Source: Caprimulgus europaeus (lineage: Eukaryota > Chordata > Aves > Caprimulgiformes > Caprimulgidae). Taken from it: a stretch of 64,000 nucleotides of DNA. Below, piece after piece: positions 20,469-45,600 of the stretch (positions within the stretch are counted from its first letter, which is position 1; every line of letters starts with the position of its first letter). The stretch is taken from positions 62,001 to 126,000 of the forward strand of contig OU015540.1 of the NCBI GenBank assembly GCA_907165065.1. The letters are read 5' to 3'. The translations under genes were made by a program, and so were the position numbers. Under the pieces are notes generated by a model that did not search any database, was not told the DNA's origin, and worked only from the letters and a program-made list of their open reading frames with translations.

Positions 20469-23400
20469 TTACCACACATTTGTTTTTTTCTTGCAGCAGG
20501 GACATTCTTTTTGTGCAGCTGCACAGTGATCACAAAGTACATAATGTTGACACGGATCCAGGATAATGCGATGATCACCTTCCTGACATAAGATACACTT
20601 CTTTGACTGAAGCTGAAAAATCACCTGTTAAAAGATTATTTCACTCAGTAAAAACAATTCCAAAGTTTACAGTTGCATTTTAGCAACTTTACACTTCTCT
20701 GTCCCCCCAAAAATTTCCAATCTAACAACACAAAGGACAATGTTTTTGTATGACAGATAGCTGAATTGAGGGTCATAAGGTCAGAGGGTGCACAACCTTT
20801 AAAGTAGCAGCTGGAGGAGTACAGGTGCTTTTAGAAAGAGATATCTAGGACTGAACCTTTGGACTGGAATTTTCCTGCATACTTGGGATGAGTGATGCAA
20901 ACAAGCATAAACAACAAAAGAAAAGGAAGTAAGTGTTTTTCATTCATATATACTCCCTGATTTTTCCATTTCAAACCACTGCTACATCTTATGCCATGGG
21001 AGAAGTTCACATTAGGACAAAACGGAAGCATCCTAAATGTGCGATACTTTGAATAAAGCTACTGATACAGACTTCGAGGAGGATGTTACAACTGCAAATA
21101 AATGCATTAATGTCATAAGCCATATCAACCCTATTAAGGAATAATAAGAATTGAAAAGTGTCTAAAAACCATGGTTATTTTTGAAAAGCAAGACATGGTT
21201 TGGACTAAGAGAAGAACCCAGAACACTATGTGTGGCACTGCCTAAGACAGCAACTTTCTCCTGGAAGGAAGAGCTAGGTGAGAAGAGGCTACAGTGGTAA
21301 AGGCAACCTGAGAAACTGAGGAGCTGGAAAAGGTGGTCATGATTCTGATCACTCCAGCCTGGCTGAGTTTACTTCCATTCCAGGATGTAATGACTTTTTT
21401 GGGTAAGAGCTTAACATATGTTGTCCTGTTTATATTTTCTTTTGCTCCTCTTTAAAATCCCTTAAGAGAAAACCAATAGTGGTCCCTAATTCAATCCAGA
21501 ATCCTGTAAATGTACTTGATAACAGGAGCCTGCTAACTAGCAAGTCTCATCCTTGTCCACCTAGTTTGTTGACAAAGACTTAAATAACATTTTAAACTCT
21601 TCTAAAGAGAGCCTGGCTTTTTTTTTTTTTTTTTTTTTCCCAAAGATGTAGTTCAAACTGATACAGATGGCACTGGACAGGAGGTGCATTGAGACAGAGA
21701 AGACACTGATGAACTCAAATAGGTACTAGAGTATGGCAGATTGTCCTAGTAGTGAAAGGAAATCTTTTTTTTGTTTTGTTTTATCTGGACAGTCCCATCA
21801 CAGTCAACACAAAACAGCAAGAATTGGTATCATATGTGGTGTCACTGCCTTTTGAGATTGCAGGGGAGAAAGCACGTGAAACCCAGGTGTGCCCAGCAAG
21901 GTTTGAAGTATGGTGCCTGGCGCAGTGCATGGTCAGTATTATCCTCCTTGATGTGCTCAGAGGAGTGGCATCTGATATTCCCAGCTTTGAGAGCCCTGAG
22001 AAATGCCTTCAATTTGGCAGTGAAACAGCATCCTAAACTTTGTCAGAAACTGAGTCTGGATTTGAGAGAAGGTGAAATACACCAATATGCCACTAAGGTG
22101 ACTAAGGGACTGAAGCAAGGAGAGGCTAAAAGAGCTGGGATTCTTTAGCCTTGAGAAGGGCTGGCATCTTACTGGTGTGTATACATACCAGATGGGAGGG
22201 AGTAAAACAGATAGGGACAGACTCTTCTCAGTGGTATCCAGTGAAAGAAGAGACAACAGACACAAATTAAAATACAGAAAATTTCACATAGACATAAGAA
22301 AAAACTTTCCATACCGTGAGGATGGTCAAACACTGGAAAAGGTTGCCCACAGAAGTGGTGGACTGTCCATCCTTGGAGATACTCAAAACACTACCAGGCG
22401 AAGCCCTGAGCAAGCTGCTTGAGTTGACCCTGCTTTGAGCAGGGCCTTGGACTGGATGATCTCCAGAGATCCCTTCTAATGTCAATGATTGTATGCTCCA
22501 AGTCTGTACTAGCCTTTCTGACTACAGAAACTCCTAGCAGGGAACCTCATCACCTACCTTCAAAACAAGTGAAAAGCATGTAACTATTTTCATTTATATA
22601 GGGCAACTATTTTTATTTAGGTAGTGCCCAAAACGTTTGGGGGTAAAAGCTGGCTTTAAATCTTTTTGTTTAATCACCTCAAGAATTCTTGTGAATCACT
22701 TGTAATTTGTTCTGATAGTTGATCAAAAACTTAGAAGAATCTATCAGGTTGAAAAATATAAACCATCCTCCATTCCAGAACAGAAAGAGTTAACACTGAG
22801 AGCAACGTTGCTCTTTGAAATGAAACCTAGCATAAGTACGTAACTGAAGGTTATTGAGCTGCCAGTTTCAGTTAATCAAAAATAGTTATTTACGCAGAGG
22901 AAGAAACTCACCTCATCTACTGTTTCTAAATCTAAGTGCAGCTGATTTTGTAAGAAACGAAGCTTTGGCAAGGATATCTTTTCTATATCTCCATAGTTTT
23001 TCATATAAGGTAATGTAGTAGATACACAAGCAGTTAATTGTGCTTTCAGCTTTTTAATTTTTTTTTCCACTTCCTCTTTTTTCTGAAGAGCAAGTTCTTT
23101 GTCTGCATCTGCGATGTTAGCACGTTCTTTTGCTTCTTGAGCCTCTTTCTGCCATGCATCACATGCCTGGGAGAACAAGATTTCCAGAATATAAAAAATA
23201 TTTTTTTAAAAATTAACAACAGAAGAGCAAATTCAAAAGTCTTTAAAGATGCAGGTAATATCTAATTTTAGACATAACAATGCATTGGCTGTCAATTTAA
23301 CGCTTCTCCCTACCTATCCTACCTTCTAACAACTCTTCTTGTTTTGTCTTAATGTAATTTTTAGGTATGTCACTATTACTTGTCTGTAAACAGCCAGAAG

Positions 23401-26400
23401 CCTTTTTGGAGCTCTATAAAGGGAACACATATTAAATGTTAAATTAATAATTTAATGTCAAGAGACATAAAAAACTTTTAAAATTTAGTACAGCTACTTA
23501 GCTACCCCTTAGCTCTTCCTCTTTCTCCCTTTGTCACAGAGAGAACAACATGAGGGGAAGGAAAGAACTAAAGAAAATGCACTAGACTGGCAGTTATCAA
23601 CAACTTCAGCTTTACTTTTGAGATGGCTAGATACTGTCCAGCTACACTATACAACCACAGCTGCTGACAAGCCTCTACTTTTTTTGCATACTTATCATCT
23701 GAAAGAGGTATGGGAGGGAATGTATGTCTTTAGTGACTTAAACATCAAGACAGGTTGCTGTTCAGCCCTATCCTGAGTACGAGTAAGTGTCCCTGTCTAA
23801 AGAGGCATATCAACTTGCAGAAAATGAACTGTCCTTTAAAAAGCTCAGTTTCCTTTATTCTGCTGTCTCATTTTGAGGATGGAAAAAACATTTGACAGAT
23901 TGTAGTAAAACTCTGGGTCCAAGGATAAGAAGATATGTAAAAAGGAAAAGCAGTAGTAGCTGATTGTTTGGTTTTTAAAAAAAAAAATAATAATACAATA
24001 TTACCATAAATTAGCATACCTGTTTTACTTGTTGCCAAGATTCTTCCCATTGTTTTAGTTTTCTCTTGGCATCATCAAGTTCCTGTCTAACTCGAGTCAG
24101 TTCATTCCCACTGGTGTTTGAACTGCTTAGTACTGGGGATGGACGAGGAGAGAAACTCACAAAGTCCCAAATGCTCCCTGTAACACCATTTAAACCTGTA
24201 AAACAAAGGCAGAAAAATAATCATTCTGCACACACTGCTGCAAAATGTTTAACATGCAGGAAAAATACATGTGCCATATAACACAAAATTTATACTTCTA
24301 TCTGCAAGACTCATAACATTATTTCACTACCTTTAGAAATGTAAGAGTCTGGAAAATGTTTACAGTATTTAGAACAATTCAGGAGACTTATCACGTGTTT
24401 TTTCTTGCTGCTTTTAATAAAAGACCGTAGAGTCCACAAAATGAGAAGGAAGAGTGGGAATTCATTTATATACAAAAAGCTTTGGTCCTAGCAGCTCATA
24501 CAGCATTTTAATTCTTCCTCTTTCTCTGTTTTGTTTTCCTAAAAAAATTAAACTGTGTTACAAGTTTATCTTATTGGAGGCACATTTTTACAGTATTAAC
24601 AGGGCACTTGACAATTCAGTGCACACAGCCCATGAAAAATTGTACAAATGTACCTGCATACAGTTTTAGTTCCTATGCACAATTTACTGTTTAGCTGTTG
24701 AATACATTTTTTATGACAGATGCATTACTAATAAAATACAGTGGAATACCTGCCAAATTATACTATGTTGTATGTTTTTTTACTAAACTAAAATCAACTA
24801 AGTACATTAATTTAAAAAGCACAGTATTTAGTATATTGTCCTAATTAACCACCAAACAGAGATTATAAATCCTACATAAATTCAAAAGTTATTTGAATGA
24901 GTGTTCATATCACTTGCTACCATACAAAAGAGTCCTACAAAGGCTATGTTAGCTAAATACCACATCTAATTTAAACATTCATCCTTAATCACAACATTCC
25001 CAGAATTTGGACACACTATATAGCAAGGCAGAGGGTTAAAAGAGGGTTATGAAAGTTATCAGGGGCTAGGAAAGGACTTCTGCAAACTTATTTTAGTAAC
25101 TGTTACGTTTGTGTTGAGACAGTCTGGGGTCTTTGAAGGTTACTTAGGTGTTAGTAAGACAGTCTTTCACTAACATGCAGGGCAAAGAAACTAGTTAGGA
25201 AGTCTGATACTTTTTTCCAGAGGATATCACGATCATGTCAGACTGAGCACTGCTGTGGTATTTGTCAAAGGACATAAGACAGCATTTTTCTGTCCCAGTT
25301 TACATATCTATTAGCCAATTCGGCAAGTTCATTATGTCACTAAAGTTACAGAGTATTTGCAGAGGAAGGGGTATATGTGGGTTTGCAGAAGAACCTTAGA
25401 GTTCCCAGAGGTCTCTAAAAGGGTGCAGGATGTGTAACAGGCTACAGGAGAACTGAAGATATAGGGAAATGAAAGGACTAGAAAGAGGAATAAAAGGACA
25501 TCTTTTCATTCTCAGTTGCTTCAACTGGCACATGGGGGATGTAATGACACAGAATTATGAAGCATGTATTTAAATTATTAAGCATGTCTATCCAGGATTG
25601 TGGGGAGAAAAAAACAACCAAACAAAAAAAGGAACAGAATTTTTTGACCTTAAGGGGTGTAGGACAGGCTGTAGCAGTATCTAGGTAAGTGGCTAAATTT
25701 TTGTGGCCCTTCTGAGAGTGTTTGAAGCATGACATTATAGAAGTGATGCTACAGGGGATGGGAGTGAATGAATACCACAATTAAGTGATGAATTATTCTT
25801 CATTTGTGGGGAGCACACGGTCCTACAAGAGATGGGCTGTCAGTAGTGCTAGAAGGCTGCAGAGACTTTATAGAACACATTAAAAGAAAACAGGAGGCTT
25901 GCAGAGAGTACAGTGAGCACACGGGAGCTGCCTTTCCGCACGAGAAGGTCTGTAAAAATTGTCACGGAAAGGTCCCAAGGGCTCGAGCTGAGGCTGGCTA
26001 CGCAATACTTAGGAGAAGTGGAAGGACTTCTGCCATAGCTTGGAGAAGGCAGTCTCGGAGTGCCAGAAGGGGCTCGGGATGCCGGCGGATCACAGTGCGG
26101 ACCAGAGATACACGACCGCGGGAGCGGACGCAAGGCGCGGAGAACCGCCGCAGGCGCTCTGCACTCAGCCGTGCCCGGGCCGCCTCAGAACGCGGCTTCG
26201 TCTCCGCAGCGCCTGGAGGCGGAAAAGTAGCGCGGCGGAGGCCGGCCGGGGCCAGGCAGGCTCCTCACAGCCCTGCCGGCAGTGCCGAAGGCCACGCGGA
26301 ACAGGCCTCCGCACGACCAGGCCCTCTGCCTCGGGTCCTGACGCCCTCCCCGCGCCGCGCTGAGGCCCAAGGAGCAGCGCGCCTCCAGGACGCGGTACCT

Positions 26401-26482
26401 ACGAATAATGCGTCGGCTGCTCCGTCTGCGGGGACCCACCGGAACCGCCGCCCCGCAACACCTCTTCCGAAACCGACGGCAT
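20469..26482 (-). CDS. UNKL: UNKL (unkempt-like), partial: first and last three coding exons only
   Basis: UNKL is a paralogue of Unkempt, an RNA-binding CCCH zinc-finger protein with a C-terminal RING-type finger; UNKL has been proposed to act in a ubiquitin-ligase complex. Visible coding exons are 26482-26403 (MPSVSEEVLRGGG through EQPTHY), 24195-24020, 23166-22912 and 20624-20469. The third-last exon holds GSIWDFVSFSPRPSPV and QELDDAKRKLKQWEESWQQV. The next, 85 codons, continues the coiled coil. The last encodes 51 residues ending CPCCKKKTNVW, with Cys/His spacing of a RING (CILC, CQH, CDHC, CPCC). All sites have GT-AG junctions. Full-length UNKL carries several CCCH fingers between the first and third-last exons; none is found in the 2.2 kb between them. 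Joining exon 1 (ends with 2 bases of a codon) directly to 24195 shifts the frame. The gene is therefore either gapped in the assembly or truly reduced. Confidence 0.85.
22095..22493 (+). mobile_element. CR1 LINE, 3' fragment
   Basis: This is a 5'-truncated CR1 in plus orientation within the UNKL intron between the last two coding exons. It shows the characteristic CR1 tail: the AAGAAAAAACTTTCCATACC region, then GGTTGCCCACAGAAGTGG, GGACTGGATGATCTCCAGAG, and a short terminal ATTGTATG-like repeat. It lacks reverse transcriptase sequence and is antisense to UNKL. Confidence 0.88.
24196..25899. other. UNKL intron remnant without zinc-finger exons
   Basis: This AT-rich interval separates UNKL exon 1 from the coiled-coil exons. 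It contains no open frame encoding CCCH-type patterns on the minus strand, no CR1, and no N-run marking a gap. Nothing else is recognised. Confidence 0.6.
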
Positions 26483-26720
26483 CTTCTCCGGCGGTCAGCA
26501 GGGCGCAGGCGCAGCGCGATCCCCTCGGCCTCGCCCCCTGCAACGCGACACCGCCTCCCCCGCCCCACGAACGCGCGCCTCGGCCCGCCTCCGCCGCGCC
26601 AATAGGCGAGCGCGCCCCTCAGGGCCGCGGGAAGGCCCCTGTGCTGCCAGGGTAGCCCCGGCAGAGCGCGAGCTCCGGGACGCGACGCACCCGCACGAAG
26701 CGTCCGACCCAGTCTGCGTC
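25900..26720. promoter_or_regulatory. CpG island at the UNKL 5' end
   Basis: This GC- and CpG-rich block surrounds the UNKL start codon (26482, minus strand) and contains GCGCAGGCGC-type motifs upstream of the ATG at 26508-26517. It fits a housekeeping-type TATA-less promoter on the minus strand. The plus-strand open frame across 25804-26655 is not supported by protein similarity. Confidence 0.7.
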
Positions 26721-26956
26721 CTCCCGCGCCTTGGATAAGGTATGTTTGAGAAAGAGCAGGGAGAGCTGCTTCAGTCAGCTTCAGCGGATGGACTCACACT
26801 CTGTGCAACGAACAACGAAATGCTGCGGACAAATAGTGTGCCGGTTTTCCACCACCTTAAAAGCAAGAGGCTATAAGAATAGTTTTACAGGCAGAGGTTC
26901 TTCATTAAACACCTGCCACATCACCTGAAAATAAGGCACACACAAAGGGGCAGCTC

Positions 26957-26962
26957 TTTATT
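26957..26962 (-). terminator. candidate UQCC4 polyadenylation signal
   Basis: AATAAA on the minus strand about 1.37 kb downstream of the UQCC4 stop, and the last such hexamer before the UNKL promoter. Confidence 0.45.
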
Positions 26963-27799
26963 TCCTTAAAAAAAGCGCAGTACATTGCTGGGTTCATTGT
27001 GTTACTAGAACACAGAGAAAGCAAGCTAGTCAGAGAAACAGGCACTACACCTCAGGTTGAACGCAGATACAACCCAGGATCTGTTATTCCCCAGGATGCC
27101 CCCACGTGCGTATCTCACTTGCAACATTACAGGGCAGTAAAAGCTGAATCCCAAGACAAATTAAATGTTGTAACAGTGTCAAACCAACTGTACTCATTTA
27201 CTAGGGATCATCTGGTCAAACTACAGGGATTCCAGAGCAAAATCAAAAGCCATGGTGGTGCATGTTGTTCAGAGGCTAATCAGCAGTATTAGACAAACAT
27301 GATGCTAAGTCAGTTTTCTCTGCAGCTCGAGCCTGTCTTACAAGCTGCTGCCATGTTTGGGTTTTTGGTTTGTATGAGAGTTTTGTATTTTTTTTTGTTT
27401 GGTTTGTTTGTTTTGTTTTAATGGCACAAAAAACAGTTTTGCATTTTCACATGGTTAAACATTTTACAAGCTTAAAAAAAAAGCCTCTACCTTTGAAAGA
27501 AACTAAGTTGTATTAATAGCTTAGATTCTTCCCCTCCAAGAAAAGTCTCTCAGTATCTACCCAGGAAAAACTAGATACTACATTGTTCAACTGTGATAGT
27601 TTAACTAAGCTATACTGAAACTAAGGGTTTCCTCCCCAGCATGATGCAAGCCAATCACTTTGATTCCCTGCAAAAATGACTCCTACCAGTAATGGTCACC
27701 TAAGTCAGGCATGCCTAAAAAGTTCTAGTCCAGAAATCAAGCACTGACTATGCATTAAAGGTTGAAAAAGGCAATTTCTATGTTATTTAGTAGAATTAC

Positions 27800-27832
<33 letters not shown>

Positions 27833-28326
27833 CCAAAACCAAAACCAAACCAACCCCAAAACACAAAGAATCCCATATTAATGAATCATACACTTACAGA
27901 TGTCTTCAATGTAAGTTGAACATACTCTGTGACTAGCAAAATGTCAAATGAAGGTCACCTTTAGCAGCACTTTACAGACTTACAGCTTTGATGTTTTAAT
28001 ACACTGCGCATCTAAAAAATAATCCATGGAAAAGAGATGGGTTGTATAAAACGTATCTTTAAGCATAAGTTCATTTGTAATACATCCTGTTCATCCCTAC
28101 TGTGCAACACAGAAACAAAGTACTCCTTGTGCTACCACTGTAAATTACTAAGCTAAGAGCAGCACAGAAAGCAGCAGGATACATGAGAGGAATCAAGCTT
28201 GCAAGATAAGGCTGCTGCGACAGGCTGGAAAAACAAGTTTTTCCATTAAAGTGTCAGTACAGCTTTTAACCAGGTGAAAGTCACCAATCTTTTGGCAGCT
28301 CCTTCACTGCAGTCGCACTCCCGTCC

Positions 28327-28777
28327 TCATTTCTCCTTCTGTGGTTGCAAGGGAGCATTGCTGTTTTGGGCTACATCTAAAGAGTCCACGATCTGGCCGG
28401 AGAAAATTGCTTCCAGACGCTCATCAATCTCCGTTTTTTCTCTGAACACACACCAGAGCAACAGCCCAGTACCCAGCAGACTGAGAGGCAGCACCTTCAC
28501 CCACGGCCTCTCGTGGTCGCTCCCCATAGACCGGCTGACGCTCCACACCCGCGGACTGGCCTTGCTGGCGGAGAAGGGGATGCCCTCTCCGCCCTCCGGC
28601 TCCGCGGCCGCCGCGCCCTCTGGCCCCCGCCGCCGCGCCAGCCACCTCCGGGGGCCCGGCAGGCGCAGAGAGCGCCGTGCCCTGCAAAGACACACGCGTC
28701 AGAAACGCGTAGCGCGCGGCGAGCACCCCCGTCCCCCACCCACCACCTCACCGCCAGCAGCCCAGCGCCCAACTCAT
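28327..28777 (-). CDS. UQCC4: UQCC4 (C16orf91/CCSMST1), mitochondrial complex III assembly factor
   Basis: UQCC4 is a small single-span inner-membrane protein needed for cytochrome b stability and complex III assembly. Two coding exons are joined by a 70-bp intron: 28777-28752 (MSWALGCW plus 2 bases; donor GTGAGG) and 28681-28327 (acceptor TGTCTTTGCAG). The product is 126 residues, close to the human 132. The N-terminus is Arg-rich (about residues 9-27), as in a mitochondrial presequence. A hydrophobic helix spans about 72-88 (VLPLSLLGTGLLLWCVF). The family block is clear: SKASPRVWSVSRSMG and ERPWVKVLPLS match the human SKANPHRWSV and RPWWKVLPLS. The Ala/Gly/Glu-rich segment at 30-42 is bird-specific by eye. 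The start was chosen because it lies in the CpG island and splices in frame. Confidence 0.93.
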
Positions 28778-29030
28778 CCCGCCGCGCCGCGCTGCCCGCC
28801 TCTTCCCCGCGCCGCCCGGAAGCGGAAGCGCCGGCGGCAGCACGACCCCGCAGGCCGAGAGGCGCCAATTACCGCGGAGCTGGCGCGCGGCTGCTGCCGA
28901 GGAGAGGGCGGCCGAAACGATGGGAGGGGGCCTGCGTGCTGGCCGCCCGTCAGGCTCACGAACCGGAGAGCAGGAGGCAGCAGAACGACTGGAGACAGAG
29001 TTCTCCGCGTTCTCCGACTACTACAGTAAT
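28480..29030. promoter_or_regulatory. CpG island, UQCC4 promoter
   Basis: CpG-rich sequence covers the first exon, first intron and upstream flank of UQCC4 on the minus strand. It is TATA-less. Its upstream edge lies only some 30 bp from the GNPTG polyadenylation signal, so GNPTG transcription ends almost at the UQCC4 promoter. Confidence 0.7.
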
Positions 29031-29060
29031 GTTTCCACAGCTTGTGTTGGAAGAGTCCAT

Positions 29061-29066
29061 TTTATT
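29061..29066 (-). terminator. candidate GNPTG polyadenylation signal
   Basis: AATAAA on the minus strand, about 560 bp downstream of the GNPTG stop and just before the UQCC4 CpG island. Confidence 0.55.
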
Positions 29067-29619
29067 CCATATTACGTACAGTGAATTGCCCAGTATTTCC
29101 TTACACAACTATTCTTTTATAACCATTTGGTGTAATCATAGCACCTTTCCATCAGATCCTGAACTGCTTTCATTTATCCACCTGCTACTGAAAGAGCACA
29201 TCAGCTTCTCAGAACAGGCCAGTACAGTGGTGTCTCATGCTCCTGCGCTGGCAGGAAATGTTGGGGTTTTTTTTTTCTGCTAAAGTCTGCACAGAAAACA
29301 GCATACAGATGAAATAACGTGTTCTTAATATTGCACTTATTACCTTTCATACAACATCACACAGCATTGGTCTTGAACTATTTTATATTTACACCACCTG
29401 TTACCATGCTCAATCAAAGAAAATAAAGCTGGGACTGGAGAGCAGAATATGTAAACCTATGCCAAATACCCACCTTAGCAAAGGAATTTTACAAATGTTC
29501 TTAGAGACTAGCCAACTGTTCTCAGTAATGGCAAGCCCTCATTCTGTTATGATCCCTTTGCATCTTAGTGCCACGATGCATATTCAACTTGACATTCGCT
29601 GTTTACCACTCAAGTTTCT

Positions 29620-42128
<12,509 letters not shown>

Positions 42129-42185
42129 CGCCTCTTCCGCTGGAAACGGAAGGCCGCGAGGTCAGGGGGCGGCCGCTCCGCCCAG

Positions 42186-42312
42186 GCGCGGGGCCGTGGA
42201 GCGCGGGGCCGTGGAGCGCGGGGCCGTGGAGCGCGGGGCCGTGGAGCGCGGGGCCGTGGAGCGCGGGGCCGTGGAGCGCGGGGCCGTGGAGCGCGGGGCC
42301 GTGGAGCGCGGC
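42186..42312 (+). repeat. 15-bp GC-rich minisatellite in the shared promoter, ~8 copies
   Basis: Perfect tandem copies of GCGCGGGGCCGTGGA. The unit is a multiple of three, so frames stay open on both strands. It lies some 60 bp upstream of the GNPTG start codon and about 80 bp upstream of the likely TSR3 exon 1 donor. Copy perfection implies recent expansion or slippage. Confidence 0.95.
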
Positions 42313-42601
42313 CGGCGCGGTGCCCCGCGGAGGGCAGGCCGGCGCTGCGCTCGCAGCCTCGACACCTTCGCGGCAGAAGCGAAAGCCGCGCTGAGAGGTG
42401 CGGGAGCGCGCCGCGGCCTTCGGTCCGAGTGGCGGCGCGGCCTGGCCCGGGTCGGGTGGGACCACGGATCCTGCCCTGTGTCCTGCCGGGCCGCCGGGCC
42501 CGCTGGACACTAACGCGTGTTTGCTGTTTGCAGCTTCCCTGGAGAGCGAGGGGGCTGCGGAGCCGAGTGGCCCGGAGGCGAAGTTCCCGTGTCCTCTTGC
42601 C

Positions 42602-45600
42602 ATGTGGGAGCTCGGACACTGCGATCCCAAGAAATGCACCGGTAGGAAACTGGCCCGAAAAGGGCTGCTCCGGACCCTGCGCCTCCGCCAGAGGTTCCCG
42701 GGCCTCGTCCTCAGTCCTCTGGCTACCGACTACATCTCTCCAGCTGACAGGTGGGTGCTCCCCGGCGAGGCCCACACCCCGGTGACCTCGCTACCTGTTT
42801 GCGAAGCCCGCGGAGGTGCAGGCCGTGAGGAAGAGCCCTTTGTTCAAGTGCTGTTGTAATGGCATATTCAGGAGGACATTTTAACCACCAGTTCGTGGCC
42901 AGAACTGTGCCACAGAGTAAATGTGACCCTCCTGTTACATTGCATTGCTGAATGAACATGAGAAACAGAGCCATTTTATTAAATCAGATTAACATTTTTA
43001 CACAGATGGTATGAGGTGAAAAAAGCATCTGCAGATCCCTGTAAGAAAGCCAAGTATGTTGTTTGTAGGTTAATTTGTTCAGAATCAAGCTACTGTATCT
43101 TATGATTCCATATTCAGGTTCTTTGGCTAGGCAATACTATGTATTAACTAGAAAACCTGCTTGAGGGAAATGGTGAGAATTCTTTTCAAATGTGCCTGCA
43201 GCATTTTTATAAAGATGTATTTACTCAGAGGAGAGATTATTCTTGAAAAGCTAGTGGAGAACCTAAATCTTAACTTTGGTGTACTTTTAGGAATGCAAAC
43301 ATTACTATTAACAACACTCTTCTGCCACATTTTTAAACCTAGAATTTTGCACTTTCAGTTTGAAACATATGGATAAACCTTTTTTGCCATGTGCCTGTTT
43401 GGAGGAAAAACAAGTTGTTATTCTTTCTCATTGCATCTGTATTTTAAATCATTGTAAAAAGTAAGCTTTTTGATTTACAAAAGGCTGGGTTGTATGCAAA
43501 TTTGTTGCCAGTATAAAGTGGCAATTGTAATTCTCACTAACTTACTTTATCAGGACAATTATAACAATTTTTCAAATACAGTGATGTTTCTTTTTTCAGA
43601 CATGTCATTGCTCAGAGTGGAATTGCAGTCATAGATTGCTCATGGGCCAAATTAGAAGAAACTCCCTTTAAGAGAATGAGAGGAAGTCATCTACGGCTGC
43701 TGCCTTACCTGGTGGCTGCAAATCCTGTAAACTATGGTCGGCCATGCAAGCTGTCCTGCGTGGAAGCTTTTGCTGCTGCTTTTTGCATTGTTGGTAGGCC
43801 GTAATGTGTCTGATGTAAAAAATGTTACCAGCAATTCTTAAATCCTTAATAAATCAGAAGAGATGATCTGTGATAGAGTAAACTAACGCTGTCCTACTGG
43901 TCCTCACGTTGTTGAGTTTGGAATCAGATTGTCTAGTTTTCTTCCAAGTACTTGTATCTGGTAGCATCGAGGTATCTGTGGGATGTTCAGGTCAGCTACT
44001 AAACAGGACACATAAGCCAGTGATCCTGTTTTTGTCAAGATGGTGCTTAATGTTATAAAAGTTGTTAAGAAAAGCCAGAGAAGGCAGCCTTTGCTGCACC
44101 TTTGTCTTAATGAAAGGTAACAGCTCTCTGTTAACAGGGTGGGTTCTGGTTAAGAACAAAAGAAATTACCCCCTCTTGAGATGTTTTGCAAACTCATTAC
44201 AGAACTTTCTTGACAACTGAAGAGACATGCTCTACTATACTGCAGACAGATCTTACCCTTCTGAAAATATTCTATGTACAGCTGCTGTTTTACTGAAGGA
44301 CTGTGGGAGCTAGACCTTGAATCATTCATTACCTCCACAAAATCTTTTTATATAAACTCTCACTAAAAGACTATGAACTTTTTTTGGATTCAGTTAGGTA
44401 TTTCAAATTCGACTGAAGTTTGAAAAGGTTTTTAATATTTTTAAAAGTCTGAATCCCTGATCACTGAAAAAATGCTGGCAAATATCTCATTATTGTAGTG
44501 ATACATACATATGTACAAACTTAGAAACATGTGAGGTGAGTGAAATCTCACACTGAAAAAGAAAACTGATCACTTATTTTCTGTTTTAGGATTCCCAGAC
44601 CTAGCTGTCATTCTTCTAAGGAAATTTAAATGGGGTAAGGCATTTATTGACTTGAACAAAAATCTTTTGGAAAAATATGCAGCCTGTCATTGCCAGGAAG
44701 AAGTGCTGAGAGTTGAAAAGGACTTTTTAGCCAGTGTCCAAGAAAGAAAAGAAGAAGAAATAGGTAAGAGAAAAACACAGACACACCATACACCCCTTTT
44801 TCCTAACTAGTTTCCTTACACTTTTTTCCTTTAATCTCATTAAAATGTTGGCAAGGTAGAATAAGAGCTCTGTTGAGATGCGTTGTTCTGTCTTGATACT
44901 GTGTATTACTATTATAAACAAATTTGCTTATTTTTTCAACTCAAAAAATGAAAACGACTAAAGCGTTAATTTAATGCATATAGTAGTACAGTCACAGCTG
45001 AACTATGGAGCAGCTCCCCTGGTTAAATTAATGATATCTAAGAACTAAGGAGTAAAAAGAAAACATGATACTTCATTTATCTACAGGTGTTGAAAGCAGA
45101 GTATGAGTAAAAAGACTAGTAATTAAGGAGGACTGTTAAGAGAAATACAAGTATACAGTCTGACAGCAAGTTAGTTATACCTAAACCTAAGAAAGACCTT
45201 TAATGGACATGTTTAGATAGTCCCTAATCAAGATGTTTAAAATCAGACCTAAAGATAACAAAAATAGCTTATAAGTAGTACAGTAGTTTAGTTGTGAGAT
45301 CATAATAGTATGCCAGTATTTCAGGCTATACTCACAGGTGAGTGCTTGTTCCCATTCAAGACAGCACAAAAAACCGCAAATCAAATGATCAAGAACACAC
45401 AAAGAGAGATGCTCCTAATTAGTATCTTCCTTTCACAGTGGTTAAGACCCATAAAAATAGGCCAGGGGATCACACACTAAGGAGATGGTAGACAGCCCCT
45501 GGTTTCTCTGAACTTTGATCTCTTTGCCATGACATGCTAGGCTGAATGAAATCATCCTGTTGTTTGGTAGAAGCACAACTACTGTTACATTAAACTGAAG

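Noticed and set aside
25804-26655. Plus-strand frame of 283 codons over the UNKL CpG island
   Set aside because: It runs antisense across the conserved UNKL first exon and is Arg/Pro/Ala-rich as expected for CpG-island DNA.
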